Assembly (NCBI RefSeq): GCF_947492455.1
Contig: NZ_CANLNB010000002.1
Span: 248,001-312,000, forward strand
Length of the DNA stretch: 64,000 nucleotides
Direction: 5' to 3'
DNA from: an uncultured Aliiroseovarius sp.
GTDB lineage: Bacteria; Pseudomonadota; Alphaproteobacteria; Rhodobacterales; Rhodobacteraceae
Shown here one piece after another: positions 48,201 to 58,250 of this stretch (the first letter of the stretch is position 1; each line of letters begins with the position of its first letter). Below the pieces are notes generated by a model. That model saw nothing but the letters and a program-made list of their open reading frames with translations. It was not told where the DNA came from and ran no database searches. The position numbers and the translations under genes were made by a program.

Positions 48201-48734
48201 GTCTCCAAACAGGTCCAAGCGCACAGGGCCGCTTTCACCGGGTGGGAAAATGTCGATGATCCCACCGCGCACTGCGAAATCCCCCGGTTCCATCACCGTT
48301 GGGGATTGCGAAAAGCCCATGCGTACCAGAAACGCGCGCAGGGCATCCACGTCCAACAGGTTGTCCACGCTGGCGACAAAGCTGGCCTCGGCCAAGGTCG
48401 CGCGGGCGGGCAAGCGTTGGGTGACGGCGTTCAGCGTGGTCAGAAGGACAAATCGCCCCTTGATCTGCCCCGTCGCCAACCCGGCCAAGGTCGCCATCCG
48501 CGCCGCAGACACGTCCGCATTGGGCGACACCCGATCAAAAGGCAGACAATCCCAGCCGGGGAACGTGACACAGGTCACGTCCGGCGCAAAAAAGCCAAGC
48601 GCCGCCTGCATCGCCGCCAGCCGCTTTTCATCCCGCGCCACATGAACAACCGGCCCGCCAGACCGGTCGAGTTCCTTCACAAGAAGGGTCGCGTCAAAGC
48701 CCTCGGGGGCGCCAGAAAGAATAAGCTTGTCCAT
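45279..48734 (-). CDS. mfd: Transcription-repair coupling factor
   Basis: The 1151-residue ATPase removes stalled RNA polymerase and recruits UvrA. In order it has a UvrB-like N-terminal module (residues ~1-350), the RNA-polymerase-interaction CarD-like domain (PGDLIVHVDHGVGKYNGLETV, ~485), the RecG-like helicase (GDVGFGKTEVAMRAAFVAA, DEEQRFGVNHKERLK, TLSATPIPRTLQMSL, ~600-950) and the C-terminal UvrA-masking domain. The ATG at 48734 begins the typical MDKLILSGAPEG; the longer frame upstream is non-coding. Confidence 0.97.
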   Translation of the reverse strand: MDKLILSGAPEGFDATLLVKELDRSGGPVVHVARDEKRLAAMQAALGFFAPDVTCVTFPGWDCLPFDRVSPNADVSAARMATLAGLATGQIKGRFVLLTTLNAVTQRLPARATLAEASFVASVDNLLDVDALRAFLVRMGFSQSPTVMEPGDFAVRGGIIDIFPPGESGPVRLDLFGDVLDGVRRFDPATQRTTESLKGIELAPVSEVILDEAAITRFRQNYRIEFGAAGSDDPLYEAVSAGRKHQGIEHWLPFFHEELETLFDYLPDASVMLDDGLDPARLARWEAITDQYETRKIAMNAKNRMDSVYKPCPPDLLYLDDPAWATALDGRRVVQLTALPQPTGAGVVDGGGRIGRNFSPERQQENVNLFKSLADHIEAKHETSVIVASYSEGARERLQGLLSDEGVITSQMITNFRDVPDAAGGIYLAVWALEHGFEGPGLTVISEQDVLGDRLIRAPKRKRRAENFLTEAQSLSPGDLIVHVDHGVGKYNGLETVTAMGAPHECLALEYAGGDRLFVPVENIELLSKFGQDTGLLDKLGGGAWQAKKAKLKERIREIADKLIRLAAERELRKAPTLEAPHHAWEEFSARFPYQETDDQLSAIEDVIEDLASGRPMDRLVCGDVGFGKTEVAMRAAFVAAMSGQQVAVIAPTTLLARQHFKSFSERFRGFPINVGQLSRFVGQAEAKRTREGMSRGTMDIVVGTHALLAKDVRFENLGLLIVDEEQRFGVNHKERLKELRSDVHVLTLSATPIPRTLQMSLSGVRDLSIIGTPPVDRLSIRTYVSEFDGVTIREALLREHYRGGQSFYVVPRVKDIPDIEAFLKDHVPEVSFVTAHGQMAAGELDDRMNAFYDGKYDVLLATTIVESGIDIPTANTMIVHRADMFGLAQLYQIRGRVGRSKTRAYAYLTTKPRVPLTQTAQKRLRVLGSLDTLGAGFTLASQDLDIRGAGNLVGEEQSGQMREVGYELYQQMLEEAIAKIKSGQLEGLSDADSSWAPQINLGVPVLIPDTYVPDLDVRLGLYRRLSSLSKKVELEGFAAELIDRFGPLPKEVNTLMLIVRIKGMCKRAGIAKLDGGPKGATIQFHNDKFASPVGLVEFIQAQNGLAKVRDNKIVVRRDWRKTSDKIRGAFAIAQDLAMKVKEAKAQEKKA

Positions 48735-48787
48735 GCGGCGGATGTATCCGTGCAGTTGGGGCCACGCAAGGGCCGGGTCATTTGGGA

Positions 48788-49312
48788 TTACCTTAGTACG
48801 CCATAGGCAAGGTTGTGATACATACCCCACAGCGCGGTGATCAGGATGGCAAGCATGCCGATCAATTGCACCATCAAGCGGTGCCGCAGCAGGTAGCGGC
48901 GCAAGGCCTCTCCTTCAAGTGCTTGGCTTTGGATCGTAATAGCTGTGCGTGCAGAGAGCAGTCCGACAAATACCATCGGAAACATCAACAGAAACACGGC
49001 TTGGGCGAACTCTATGCCATACCAAAATCCAAGTATGATCAGGGATGTCAGCACGGCCGAGGCAACGGCAATCAGGGACATTCCAGATTGGACGGGAAGA
49101 GACGTGATGCGGTTGCAGTTCACCCGCACGATGGCTTCCAGATCCTCTTGCGCCTCGCCCTCATGACGACCGGCGCGCTGGATCATGTCATAGGGCACGC
49201 CCATCACCCAATAGCTGGCCATCGACCACGCCACGGCAAGCCCAATCCAATACCACAGGTTGGAAAAAGACCGCATATCAATGATTTCGAAAAGGGTGGC
49301 GTAAATATCCAA
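48788..49312 (-). CDS. Rhodobacterales-type four-helix membrane protein, TTG start
   Basis: This 174-residue protein has a conserved-looking start (DIYATLFEIIDMRSFSNLWYWI), about four hydrophobic helices (WIGLAVAWSMASYWV, SLIAVASAVLTSLIILGFWY, VFLLMFPMVFVGLL, VQLIGMLAILITALWGMY) and an RHR basic turn. I recall close relatives in Roseobacters, sometimes labelled as a SufBCD-linked component, but I know of no tested function. The TTG at 49312 has AGGGAA six to seven bases upstream and matches the family start; the GTG at 49348 would add 12 atypical residues. It is divergent from hemB. Confidence 0.8.
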   Translation of the reverse strand: MDIYATLFEIIDMRSFSNLWYWIGLAVAWSMASYWVMGVPYDMIQRAGRHEGEAQEDLEAIVRVNCNRITSLPVQSGMSLIAVASAVLTSLIILGFWYGIEFAQAVFLLMFPMVFVGLLSARTAITIQSQALEGEALRRYLLRHRLMVQLIGMLAILITALWGMYHNLAYGVLR

Positions 49313-49464
49313 CTTTGGTTCCCTGCTGGTGGTCCTAATGCGTTTCACCCTAGCGTTGGGGCGGAGCCTGTGCCAGCGGGAACAGCCGGGAGAACGGAAA
49401 ATTGCGGACTTGTGAACTGGCCAGACCCGTGGCAGGAAGTTTCAGATCACTTTTATGGCCCTGA

Positions 49465-50511
<1,047 letters not shown>

Positions 50512-50683
50512 GCCCACAATCGCCACAGGCAATTTTCCGCAGCACGCCGCAGTTCTGGGTGACAGCCCGGACGCGATCCGCTATATTTTGTGTCAAAGCG
50601 GACACAGAGCCGCATTCGAGCAACCCGGTCGATCTCATGCCTTAGCGGTATGGCGGCCCAGCATGAGGCATAAAGGCAAAAAC

Positions 50684-51250
50684 ATGCAACTTTCGAAATT
50701 TACGCGACGTGGACTTCTGGCCGGCATGGTCGGCGCAGGCTTGGCGCTCGCCGCCTGTGACAACAGCGTCGGCTCAAACGGTGGTGCGCGGATCGACGCG
50801 CGGGCGGACAGCGCCATGTCCTATCTCTATAACCGCTACCCCGATACCCGCGAGTTGGCCGAAAAATCGTCCGGGCAGCTGGTGATGCCATTGGTCACTG
50901 AGGCGGGACTTGGCCTTGGCGGTGCCTACGGACGCGGCGCGCTGCGGATCAACGGCGTGACAGTAGACTACTACGCCCTGACCCAAGCCAGTGCCGGCCT
51001 TCAGATCGGCGCCCAGCAGTTCGCCCATGTGCTGTTCTTCATGACCGATGAAGCGCTGCAGAGCTTCCGCGCAGATGCGGGTTGGGTGGCTTCGGCTGAC
51101 ATCAAATACGCCTTCCAGAACGAAGGCGACCGCCTGACGGCAGACACGATCACCTCGTCCTCTCCGGTTGTGGCCGTGGTGTTCGGGCAAACCGGTCTGA
51201 TCGCGGGCGCGTCGATCGAAGGCGCGAAATACACCCGTGTCATCCCCTGA
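50684..51250 (+). CDS. SYLF/YSC84-domain lipoprotein
   Basis: The 188-residue protein begins with an export signal that combines a twin-arginine-like core (FTRRGLLAGMVGAGLALA) and a lipobox (LAAC at residues ~25-28), so it is probably a lipoprotein. The rest matches the bacterial SYLF/YSC84 domain: YPDTRELAEKSSGQLVMPLVTEAGLGLGG, YGRGALRINGVTVDYYALTQASAG and SPVVAVVFGQTGLIAGASIEGAKYTRV. SYLF domains bind lipids in eukaryotes; bacterial roles are unknown. The ATG at 50684 follows AAAGGC; ATG 50663 is an alternative. Confidence 0.87.
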   Translation: MQLSKFTRRGLLAGMVGAGLALAACDNSVGSNGGARIDARADSAMSYLYNRYPDTRELAEKSSGQLVMPLVTEAGLGLGGAYGRGALRINGVTVDYYALTQASAGLQIGAQQFAHVLFFMTDEALQSFRADAGWVASADIKYAFQNEGDRLTADTITSSSPVVAVVFGQTGLIAGASIEGAKYTRVIP

Positions 51251-51274
51251 TCCGAGACAGAACCAGAAATGTTT

Positions 51275-51301
51275 AGGGCGGCCTCAGAGCCGCCCTTTTT
51301 C
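51275..51301. terminator. Terminator between the SYLF lipoprotein gene and the converging oxidoreductase gene
   Basis: AGGGCGGC (51275-51282) and GCCGCCCT (51289-51296) pair around CTCAGA, followed by TTTT on the plus strand. Confidence 0.85.
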
Positions 51302-51318
51302 GTTTTGTGTGGTTGCGT

Positions 51319-52191
51319 TTAGACGAGGGCGCGCAGCCGTTTGATCAGGCTCGACGTATCCCAACGCCCGCCACCCAGTTTCTGAACATCCTTATAGAAC
51401 TGGTCGACCAACGCCGTGACGGGCAGGCTTGCGCCGTTCTCGTTCGCCGTGTTCAGACAGATCCCCAGATCCTTGCGCATCCAATCGACCGCAAAGCCAT
51501 GCTCAAAGTGGTCATCCGCCATGGTCTCGTGCCGGTTCACCATCTGCCAACTGCCTGCGGCGCCGCCTTGGATCACGTCGACAACCTCGCGGATGTCCAG
51601 ACCGGCTTTTTCGGCAAAATGCAGCCCTTCGGACAGTCCCTGAACCAACCCGGCGATACAGATCTGGTTCACCATCTTGGTCAGCTGTCCCGCGCCGCTT
51701 TCGCCCAGTCGTTTTACGGTGCGGCCATAGGCCTGCATGATCGGTTCAGCCGCGTCATAAGCCGCCTGATCACCGCCACACATGATTGACAGAACTCCGT
51801 TTTCGGCCCCGGCCTGACCACCAGACACGGGCGCATCCACGAAGGACACGTCAGCAGCTTTTGCTTCTGCATAAAGCTCGCGCGTTACGGCGGCGGACAC
51901 TGTGGTGTGATCCACGAAAATCGCGCCGTCTGACATCCCGGCCAGAGCCCCTTGATCCCCCAATACGACCGAGCGCAAGTCGTCGTCATTGCCCACGCAG
52001 GCCATGACAAAATCCGCGCCCATCGCTGCCTCGCGCGGGGTCGAGGCCCATTTGCCACCATGCTCTTTCGCCCGGGCTTCGGCCTTGGCCGTCGTCCGGT
52101 TGTACACTGTGACCTCGTGACCCTGTGCAACAAGGTGACCCGCCATCGGATAGCCCATCACGCCCAAGCCTAAAAACGCACATTTTGCCAT
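51319..52191 (-). CDS. NAD(P)-dependent beta-hydroxyacid dehydrogenase (3-hydroxyisobutyrate dehydrogenase family)
   Basis: The 290-residue protein has the Rossmann start CAFLGLGVMGYPMAGHLVAQGHEVTVYNR, the substrate loop FVDAPVSGGQAGAENGVLSIMCGG, and the catalytic Lys region GQLTKMVNQICIAGLVQGLSE. WMRKDLGI is the C-terminal family motif. Members act on 3-hydroxyisobutyrate, tartronate semialdehyde, glyoxylate/succinate semialdehyde or 2-hydroxy-glutarate type substrates; which one here is open. The ATG at 52191 follows AAAGGG. It is a single-gene unit. Confidence 0.92.
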   Translation of the reverse strand: MAKCAFLGLGVMGYPMAGHLVAQGHEVTVYNRTTAKAEARAKEHGGKWASTPREAAMGADFVMACVGNDDDLRSVVLGDQGALAGMSDGAIFVDHTTVSAAVTRELYAEAKAADVSFVDAPVSGGQAGAENGVLSIMCGGDQAAYDAAEPIMQAYGRTVKRLGESGAGQLTKMVNQICIAGLVQGLSEGLHFAEKAGLDIREVVDVIQGGAAGSWQMVNRHETMADDHFEHGFAVDWMRKDLGICLNTANENGASLPVTALVDQFYKDVQKLGGGRWDTSSLIKRLRALV

Positions 52192-52297
52192 ACCAAGACC
52201 CTTTCGTTGAATTCCCATTCAGTTCACAGTAGTTACCGCTCACGAGGGCAAGTTCAACCTGCGTTTCTGACGCACGGTCCAGAAATTAGGTTTGCAT

Positions 52298-54763
52298 ATG
52301 GGCAAAATCATACTGTGGATGATCCGCGGCACCGCTGCATTGGTGGGATTGGCCGTCGCGATTATGGGGCTGGTCTATTATCTGGCATCGCAGTCCCTGC
52401 CCGACTATGACGTGACCCGCGAAACCCCCGGCATCTCCGCCCCGGTCGAGATCATCCGCAACAACGCCAACATCCCGCATATCTTGGGTGAAAATGACAG
52501 CGATGTCTTCTTTGGCCTTGGGTATGTGCACGCGCAGGATCGCCTGTGGCAGATGATGATGATGCGTCGCACCGTGCAAGGCCGCCTGTCCGAGATGTTC
52601 GGCCCGCGCACCCTGAAAACCGACGAGCTGATGCGGCGGCTGGATCTGTACACGCTGGCGCGGGGATCGCTTCAGTATCAGGACGAAGATACCAAGGCAG
52701 CGCTTTCGGCCTATGCGTCCGGTGTGAATGCCTATCTGGCGCGGGTGAATACCGAGGCTTTGGGGCGTGGTGCGCCAGAGTTCTTCCTGTTCTCAAACGA
52801 AATCTCGCCGTGGCAGCCCGTCGACAGTCTGGCGATCCTGAAGCTGATGGGCGTGCAACTGGCTGGCCAGCTGGAAGAGGAAGTCCTGCGCGCCCGCGTC
52901 TCGCTTGCCCTGCCCGAGGACCGCGTGCGGGACATTCTGCCGGACATGCCGGGCACCGGCGTCGCGGCTCTGCCAGATTACGCAGCCCTGTTTGACGAGG
53001 ACGCCCCGCGCTTTGCGGCCCACGAAACACAAGACCGTCCTGACCTCTGGCCCAGCCCGAAACGTGGCTTTGCAGGGGCGTCGAACGGATGGGCAGCGGC
53101 GCCGACCCGGTCGGCTGCGGGTGGTACGCTGCTGGCCAATGACCCGCATCTGGGCTTCTCAGCCCCGTCGATCTGGTATCTGGCACGGCTAGAGCTCAGC
53201 TCGGGCGGCGTGATCGGTGGAACCATCCCCGGCATGCCCCTGATCATGGCCGGACGGACCGACGGGTTTGGCTATGGCATCACGTCTTCCTATCTGGATG
53301 ATCAGGATTTGCATCTTGAGAAGCTGAACCCAGACAACCAGGACGAGGTTCTGACCCCAGAAGGTTACGCCCCGATCAAAACGCGCGGAACCATCGTGCG
53401 GGTCAAGGATGAGGCACCGGTCACGGTAACTCTAAAGTGGACCGACAACGGGCCGATCCTGCCGGCCGAGATGTATGACCTTGGCCTGATCACACCCGCG
53501 GGCCATGCGATGTCCCTGTCTTGGACGCTGCTGACCGAAAAAGACCGCTCGATGAGCGCCGGGATCGGACTAATGCGCGCCAAGACAGTGATGGATGGGA
53601 TCGCCGCAGCCGCTGACTATGTTGCCCCGAGCCTGACCCTAACGATGGCGGACACGGATACAATCGCCATGAAGGTGATCGGCCAGATGCCGGGCCGCAG
53701 CCCGCGCCACCAGACGCAGGGGCGTATTCCCAGCCCGGGATGGATCAAGGATAACCTCTGGGGCGTTCCATTTAGCTACAGCGCCAACCCCGAGTTCGTT
53801 CAGCCCTCGGGCGGGATCCTTGGCAACACCAACAACAAGATCATCGACCGCCCTTTCCCGGCGCATATGAGCTTCAACTGGGGCGACAGCCAGCGCATTC
53901 AACGCTGGCAACGCCTCATGCAAGCGCGCGAGGTGCATACGCGCGACAGTTTCATCGAGGCGCAGCTGGACAGCGTATCTGTTACCGCGCGGACATTGTT
54001 GCCGCTGGTTGCCGCTGATCTGTGGTTCACGGGCGAAGCCGCCCCCGCCGGAACGCCGGAACGCGCACGCCAAGATGCGCTTGGTCTGCTCGCCGATTGG
54101 AATGGCGAGATGAGCGAGCATATGCCCGAGCCGCTGATCTATTCCACATGGATGCGCGCGCTTCAGAACCGGCTGATCCGGGACGAGCTTGGCCCATTGT
54201 CTAACGCCTTCACCCATGTCGACCCGGTCTTTATGGAACGTGTCTATCGCGACGTGGATGACGCGTCGGTCTGGTGTGATGTGATCCAATCCGCCGCCAC
54301 GGAAACCTGCACGGACATGGCCCGCGTCGCGCTGGATGACGCATTGTTGTGGCTGTCTGAAAACGCTGGTGGCAAACAGGAAAGCCTGCGCTGGGGAGAC
54401 TACCATCAGGCGGTCCACAAACACGCCGTCCTGGGCGATGTGCCCTTTCTGAAGTGGTTCGTAAATATCCGCCAGTCCACCTCGGGCGGGGACAATACGC
54501 TTTTGCGCGGGCTGACGGAAGGCACGGGTACGAACCCGTTCCAGAATGTGCATGGTGCAGCCTATCGCGGCGTCTATGACTTCTCGGACCCTGATAGTTC
54601 GCTCTTCGTGACCTCAACCGGGCAATCCGGCCATCCCTTGTCACGTCACTATGACGATCTGGGCGAGCTGTGGAGGAGGGGCGAGTTCACGCCCATGTCG
54701 CTGGATCCTGATCTGGCGCGTGCCGCAGCAGTTGGGATCACACGTTTGGTTCCACGTCCCTAG
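52298..54763 (+). CDS. Penicillin acylase family (Ntn-hydrolase) protein
   Basis: The 821-residue protein has an N-terminal helix (WMIRGTAALVGLAVAIMGLV) that anchors or exports it, the alpha-chain region with GLGYVHAQDRLWQMMMMRRT, and the autoprocessing site FAGASNGWA, whose Ser (residue 262) becomes the N-terminal nucleophile of the beta chain. LLANDPHLGFSAPSIWY and GNTNNKIIDRPFPAHMSFNWGD are beta-chain features. Family members hydrolyse beta-lactams or acyl-homoserine lactones; natural substrates in Roseobacters are mostly unknown. The start is ATG 52298 after TTAGG. GC-rich and typical of the genome. Confidence 0.93.
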   Translation: MGKIILWMIRGTAALVGLAVAIMGLVYYLASQSLPDYDVTRETPGISAPVEIIRNNANIPHILGENDSDVFFGLGYVHAQDRLWQMMMMRRTVQGRLSEMFGPRTLKTDELMRRLDLYTLARGSLQYQDEDTKAALSAYASGVNAYLARVNTEALGRGAPEFFLFSNEISPWQPVDSLAILKLMGVQLAGQLEEEVLRARVSLALPEDRVRDILPDMPGTGVAALPDYAALFDEDAPRFAAHETQDRPDLWPSPKRGFAGASNGWAAAPTRSAAGGTLLANDPHLGFSAPSIWYLARLELSSGGVIGGTIPGMPLIMAGRTDGFGYGITSSYLDDQDLHLEKLNPDNQDEVLTPEGYAPIKTRGTIVRVKDEAPVTVTLKWTDNGPILPAEMYDLGLITPAGHAMSLSWTLLTEKDRSMSAGIGLMRAKTVMDGIAAAADYVAPSLTLTMADTDTIAMKVIGQMPGRSPRHQTQGRIPSPGWIKDNLWGVPFSYSANPEFVQPSGGILGNTNNKIIDRPFPAHMSFNWGDSQRIQRWQRLMQAREVHTRDSFIEAQLDSVSVTARTLLPLVAADLWFTGEAAPAGTPERARQDALGLLADWNGEMSEHMPEPLIYSTWMRALQNRLIRDELGPLSNAFTHVDPVFMERVYRDVDDASVWCDVIQSAATETCTDMARVALDDALLWLSENAGGKQESLRWGDYHQAVHKHAVLGDVPFLKWFVNIRQSTSGGDNTLLRGLTEGTGTNPFQNVHGAAYRGVYDFSDPDSSLFVTSTGQSGHPLSRHYDDLGELWRRGEFTPMSLDPDLARAAAVGITRLVPRP

Positions 54764-54952
54764 GCGCTCTTGCCCGTTGTCCCCGGGGGGAAACACAGGC
54801 GTGCTTTTCCCCTTATTCTATGGCCTTCAGTGTCGTTATCTCAGATTAACGATCGTCAGAGACAGGATCACATTGCGTCTGTTCAGATTGTCGTCCGAAA
54901 CGCGATCTAGCGCGTCCCCACAACTGGACGATGATTGGCCACTCACGGCCAG

Positions 54953-54976
54953 AAGGTCACCCATTCGGGTGGCCTT
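54953..54976. terminator. Hairpin between the acylase and hflX genes, possible terminator
   Basis: AAGGTCACCC (54953-54962) and GGGTGGCCTT (54967-54976) pair around ATTC with one G-T pair. On the plus strand a weak T run (ATTTTTC) comes seven bases later. The 230-bp region between the two converging genes holds nothing else I can name. Confidence 0.5.
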
Positions 54977-54993
54977 CGAATTTTTCAGGGGGA

Positions 54994-56304
54994 CTAAAGC
55001 GCAGCGAACTCCGCGGCGTGCCTATCGGTCCAAGTCACGGTGATCTTCCAGCCAGTCTCGCCCGGCTCTTCGTCTTCTACGATCCCCTTCTCAAACAACC
55101 ACGCCCGCTTGCGCCCATCCGAGAAGGCAAGGTCCAGCGTGACGGTCTTGCGTGGCTCATCCAAGGCGCGGTCGATGGCGGCGACCAGATCGTCGAAGCC
55201 TTCGCCGGTGATGGCGGAGAGGGTCAGAATATCGTCATGACGGGCTGCTTCGCGGCGGCGGGCGTCAGCCTCTTCCTCGTCGAGCAGGTCCAGCTTGTTC
55301 CAGATCTCAAGCTGCGGCGTTTCTTCGTCCACCCCCAACTCAGCCATGATGGTGGCGACATCCTGCGCCTGCTCATCCGTGCCTTCGTGGCTGATGTCGC
55401 GCACATGCAGGATTAGATCAGCAGCCAGAACCTCCTCCAACGTAGCGCGAAAAGCGGCAACCAGCTGCGTTGGCAGGTCCGAGATGAAGCCCACCGTGTC
55501 CGACAGGATCACTTTGCGGCCTCCACCCTGCCCCGGCGTTTTACCCAAAGCGGGTAGTTCAATCTGTCGCATGGTCGGATCGAGCGTGGCAAACAGCATG
55601 TCTTTCGCCAGCACCTTCGCCCCGGTCATCCGGTTGAACAGCGTGGACTTGCCAGCGTTGGTATAGCCCACCAGCGCGACAATCGGGAATGGTACCTTGG
55701 CACGGGCAGCACGATGCAACTCGCGGGTCTTTACGACCTTTTCCAGCTGCTTTCGCAGACGGTTCATGTGGTCATCAATTGCGCGGCGGTCAGCCTCGAT
55801 CTGGGTTTCTCCGGGTCCGCCAACAAACCCAAGTCCGCCCCGCTGGCGTTCAAGGTGGGTCCACGCCCGCACCAGACGAGTGCGTTGATAGGACAGCGCG
55901 GCCATCTCGACCTGCAACACACCTTCGCGGGTACGCGCCCGGTCCGAAAAGATCTCGAGGATCAAGCCGGTCCGGTCTAGGATTTTGACGTCCCATTCTT
56001 TTTCCAGATTGCGCTGCTGCACCGGGCTGACTGGGCCGTCAATCAGCACCAGATCCACCTCGGCGGCCTTTAGGCGCTGGCTGAGATCATCAAGCTTTCC
56101 TTTGGAAAACAGTTTGCCGGGATGCGGATCGCGCAGGCGCACGATTTCGGCGCCCTCCACTTCGAGATGAGGGAGCGCCGCCGCCAAAGACACGGCTTCT
56201 TCCAACGCGGGACCAGCGGTCCGGCGGTTGGGGTCTGAGGTCAGTTCCGGGTGAAGGACCCAAGCGCGGGTGGCCTTCTCCTCGCGTTCAATGAGGTCTG
56301 TCAG
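54994..56304 (-). CDS. hflX: Ribosome-associated GTPase HflX, probable CTG start
   Basis: The 436-residue GTPase splits stalled ribosomes. An N-terminal HflX domain ([49 protein letters not shown]) includes [19 protein letters not shown] and is followed by the G domain ([49 protein letters not shown]). Homology begins at about [10 protein letters not shown], 33 codons before the first standard start codon (TTG 56205). The only fitting start is a CTG at 56304 overlapping the hfq stop (CTGA). hfq-hflX is the usual order. Confidence 0.9.
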   Translation of the reverse strand: MTDLIEREEKATRAWVLHPELTSDPNRRTAGPALEEAVSLAAALPHLEVEGAEIVRLRDPHPGKLFSKGKLDDLSQRLKAAEVDLVLIDGPVSPVQQRNLEKEWDVKILDRTGLILEIFSDRARTREGVLQVEMAALSYQRTRLVRAWTHLERQRGGLGFVGGPGETQIEADRRAIDDHMNRLRKQLEKVVKTRELHRAARAKVPFPIVALVGYTNAGKSTLFNRMTGAKVLAKDMLFATLDPTMRQIELPALGKTPGQGGGRKVILSDTVGFISDLPTQLVAAFRATLEEVLAADLILHVRDISHEGTDEQAQDVATIMAELGVDEETPQLEIWNKLDLLDEEEADARRREAARHDDILTLSAITGEGFDDLVAAIDRALDEPRKTVTLDLAFSDGRKRAWLFEKGIVEDEEPGETGWKITVTWTDRHAAEFAAL

Positions 56305-56537
56305 CTTTCTTCGCCGTCATAAAGATTGATCGGTTGGCCCGGCATAATGGTCGAGATCGCGTGCTTATACACCAGCTGCGACTGGCCATCGCGACGCAGA
56401 AGGACGCAGAAATTGTCGAACCAGGAAATTACACCCTGAAGTTTTACGCCGTTGATCAGAAAGATCGTCACGGGAACCTTGGATTTACGCACATGATTCA
56501 GGAATGCGTCCTGCAAGTTTTGCTTATCGGCAGCCAT
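56301..56537 (-). CDS. hfq: RNA chaperone Hfq
   Basis: The 78-residue protein has both Sm motifs: [43 protein letters not shown] is split across Sm1, and [10 protein letters not shown] is Sm2. It hexamerises and pairs small RNAs with mRNAs. The tail is short (NLYDGEES), as in other alphaproteobacteria. The leader carries a hairpin CTGCCG-TTTTC-CGGCAG (56562-56578) and an A-rich stretch just before the ATG, which could serve autoregulation. It lies 165 bp past trkH and overlaps hflX. Confidence 0.97.
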   Translation of the reverse strand: MAADKQNLQDAFLNHVRKSKVPVTIFLINGVKLQGVISWFDNFCVLLRRDGQSQLVYKHAISTIMPGQPINLYDGEES

Positions 56538-56702
56538 TTTTATTGCCTTTTTTGTTTCGTGCTGCCGGAAAACGGCAGGAATTTCACCTGATTGTCACTA
56601 TGGCTTGCTCTTTTGGCGGTTTCCACCCCCAATTTACGTCGGTTCAATTCGGGTATGGCATGTAAACAACAGACACTGGTGATCTGGATGGGAGCGCCCC
56701 CG

Positions 56703-58241
56703 CTATCGGCGCCAGATCTCGGGGCTGAGAAGCGCGATGATGGCAAGCGTTTCCAATCGTCCCAAGATCATCGCCGAGGCCAAAACATATTTCGCAGCAT
56801 CGCTGAGATCGACGATGGACAAGGGCTCGGCGCCAGCAATGTCGACCACTGGGCCGGTGGTAGTCAGCGTCGCGATGGTCAGGATCATCGCACTTTCAAA
56901 GTCCTGACCCGTCAATGCAAACAGGGCCATGATCAGGGCAACGGACAGTGCCATCAGCATGAAAAACACCCAGGCCATATAGGCACCGCGGCCGCGCAGG
57001 TGGCGTGCCTCGGTTCCTGATCCGCCGACCGAGCTAGGATGGACCAGCTTCTGCATCTCGCGCAGCCCGTGCAGGTACAACGCATAAACGCGCATCAGCT
57101 TAGCCCCGCCCGCAGTGGTGGCCACCCCGCCGCCGATCAGCGCCAGTCCCATCAGCAAAAGCCCTGGCGTTTCAAGTCCTGACCAGTTCGTGCTGGCCTC
57201 CCACGCCTGGCTTTCAAACCCAGACGTAGTAAGGAATGACAGCACGGTGAACAGCGATCCCCACAATGCGGTCAGGCCAGAGGTCAGGGTCAGCGCTTCG
57301 TCCACTTCATAGGCGCCAATCCAGTGGCGCAAAAACAGGAACCCTGTCAGCGAAACAAGGATCACGAATGCCAATCTAATTTCCGGATCACGCCACAGCG
57401 ACGGAATTTCGCTGTGTTGCATATCGCTCGCAAAGGTCTGACGGGATATGGCGAAGATCAGGAAGACGGCGATCATGACCTCGCCGCCAAAGCCGGACAC
57501 GCCACCCGACAGCCCGCCGACCGGGGATATCCCGCTGGTCGCCAGTGTAGACATCGCGTGGCATAGCCCTACGAAGGGCGTTTCTCCGGCAATGACCAAG
57601 CCGATCCACAGGGCCGCTGTCAGCCCAGCATAAATCGGCAACAAGCGCACGCCATAGGTTCTGATCCGGTCGGAAAAATCGGCCACACGCGTGATCTGGC
57701 TGTGTCCTGCCCCAAGCCGCGTATCCAGCGCCGAGCCACGCGCGCCAAACCGCGTGCGGACCTCGAACCCGCCAAGGGCCATCGGGGCCAGAATAGCAAT
57801 CGCGCTGACCCAGATGAAGAAGCCCCCCAACCAGCCCACCATGGCCCGCCATAGATGCAGCGATTGGGGCAGCCGGTCGGGATCCGGAAACAACGTCAAT
57901 CCCGTGGTCGTCAGGGCCGACACCATTTCTACATAGGCATTCAAAAACGTCGTGGTGCGCAGCGCTTGGTGAAACGGCACGGCCAGCATGATCGGCAACA
58001 GAACAAACAGCCCTAAAAGCGCCATCAAATGTCGCCGGTGCCTTGTGGATCTGGGCCGATCCGCCATCGCAATCCCAAGAAAGAAGGTCAGGAACCCAAA
58101 AAGCAATGCGCCATACAGAAACACCCGCCCCTGATAGTACTCCTCGACCGTCCACGCGAAACCAGCGGGCAGCAGCATTGCCAGAACACTGATCCCCATC
58201 AGGATCACAAGCAGCGGCAATTTGGTGATCTGGGTCAGCAT
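56703..58241 (-). CDS. trkH: Trk potassium uptake subunit TrkH
   Basis: The 512-residue membrane protein has the four-fold M1-P-M2 layout of TrkH/KtrB channels, with selectivity-loop regions SALTTTGLTLFPDPD, AMSTLATSGISPVGGLSGGV, VLSFLTTSGFESQ and LTIATLTTTGPVVDIAG and GGGVATTAGGAKLMRVYALY. TrkA, its cytosolic NAD-binding gate, is 9 bp upstream, so the pair forms a K+ uptake system. About ten helices are seen. Confidence 0.94.
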   Translation of the reverse strand: MLTQITKLPLLVILMGISVLAMLLPAGFAWTVEEYYQGRVFLYGALLFGFLTFFLGIAMADRPRSTRHRRHLMALLGLFVLLPIMLAVPFHQALRTTTFLNAYVEMVSALTTTGLTLFPDPDRLPQSLHLWRAMVGWLGGFFIWVSAIAILAPMALGGFEVRTRFGARGSALDTRLGAGHSQITRVADFSDRIRTYGVRLLPIYAGLTAALWIGLVIAGETPFVGLCHAMSTLATSGISPVGGLSGGVSGFGGEVMIAVFLIFAISRQTFASDMQHSEIPSLWRDPEIRLAFVILVSLTGFLFLRHWIGAYEVDEALTLTSGLTALWGSLFTVLSFLTTSGFESQAWEASTNWSGLETPGLLLMGLALIGGGVATTAGGAKLMRVYALYLHGLREMQKLVHPSSVGGSGTEARHLRGRGAYMAWVFFMLMALSVALIMALFALTGQDFESAMILTIATLTTTGPVVDIAGAEPLSIVDLSDAAKYVLASAMILGRLETLAIIALLSPEIWRR

Positions 58242-58250
58242 GAGCGCGCC

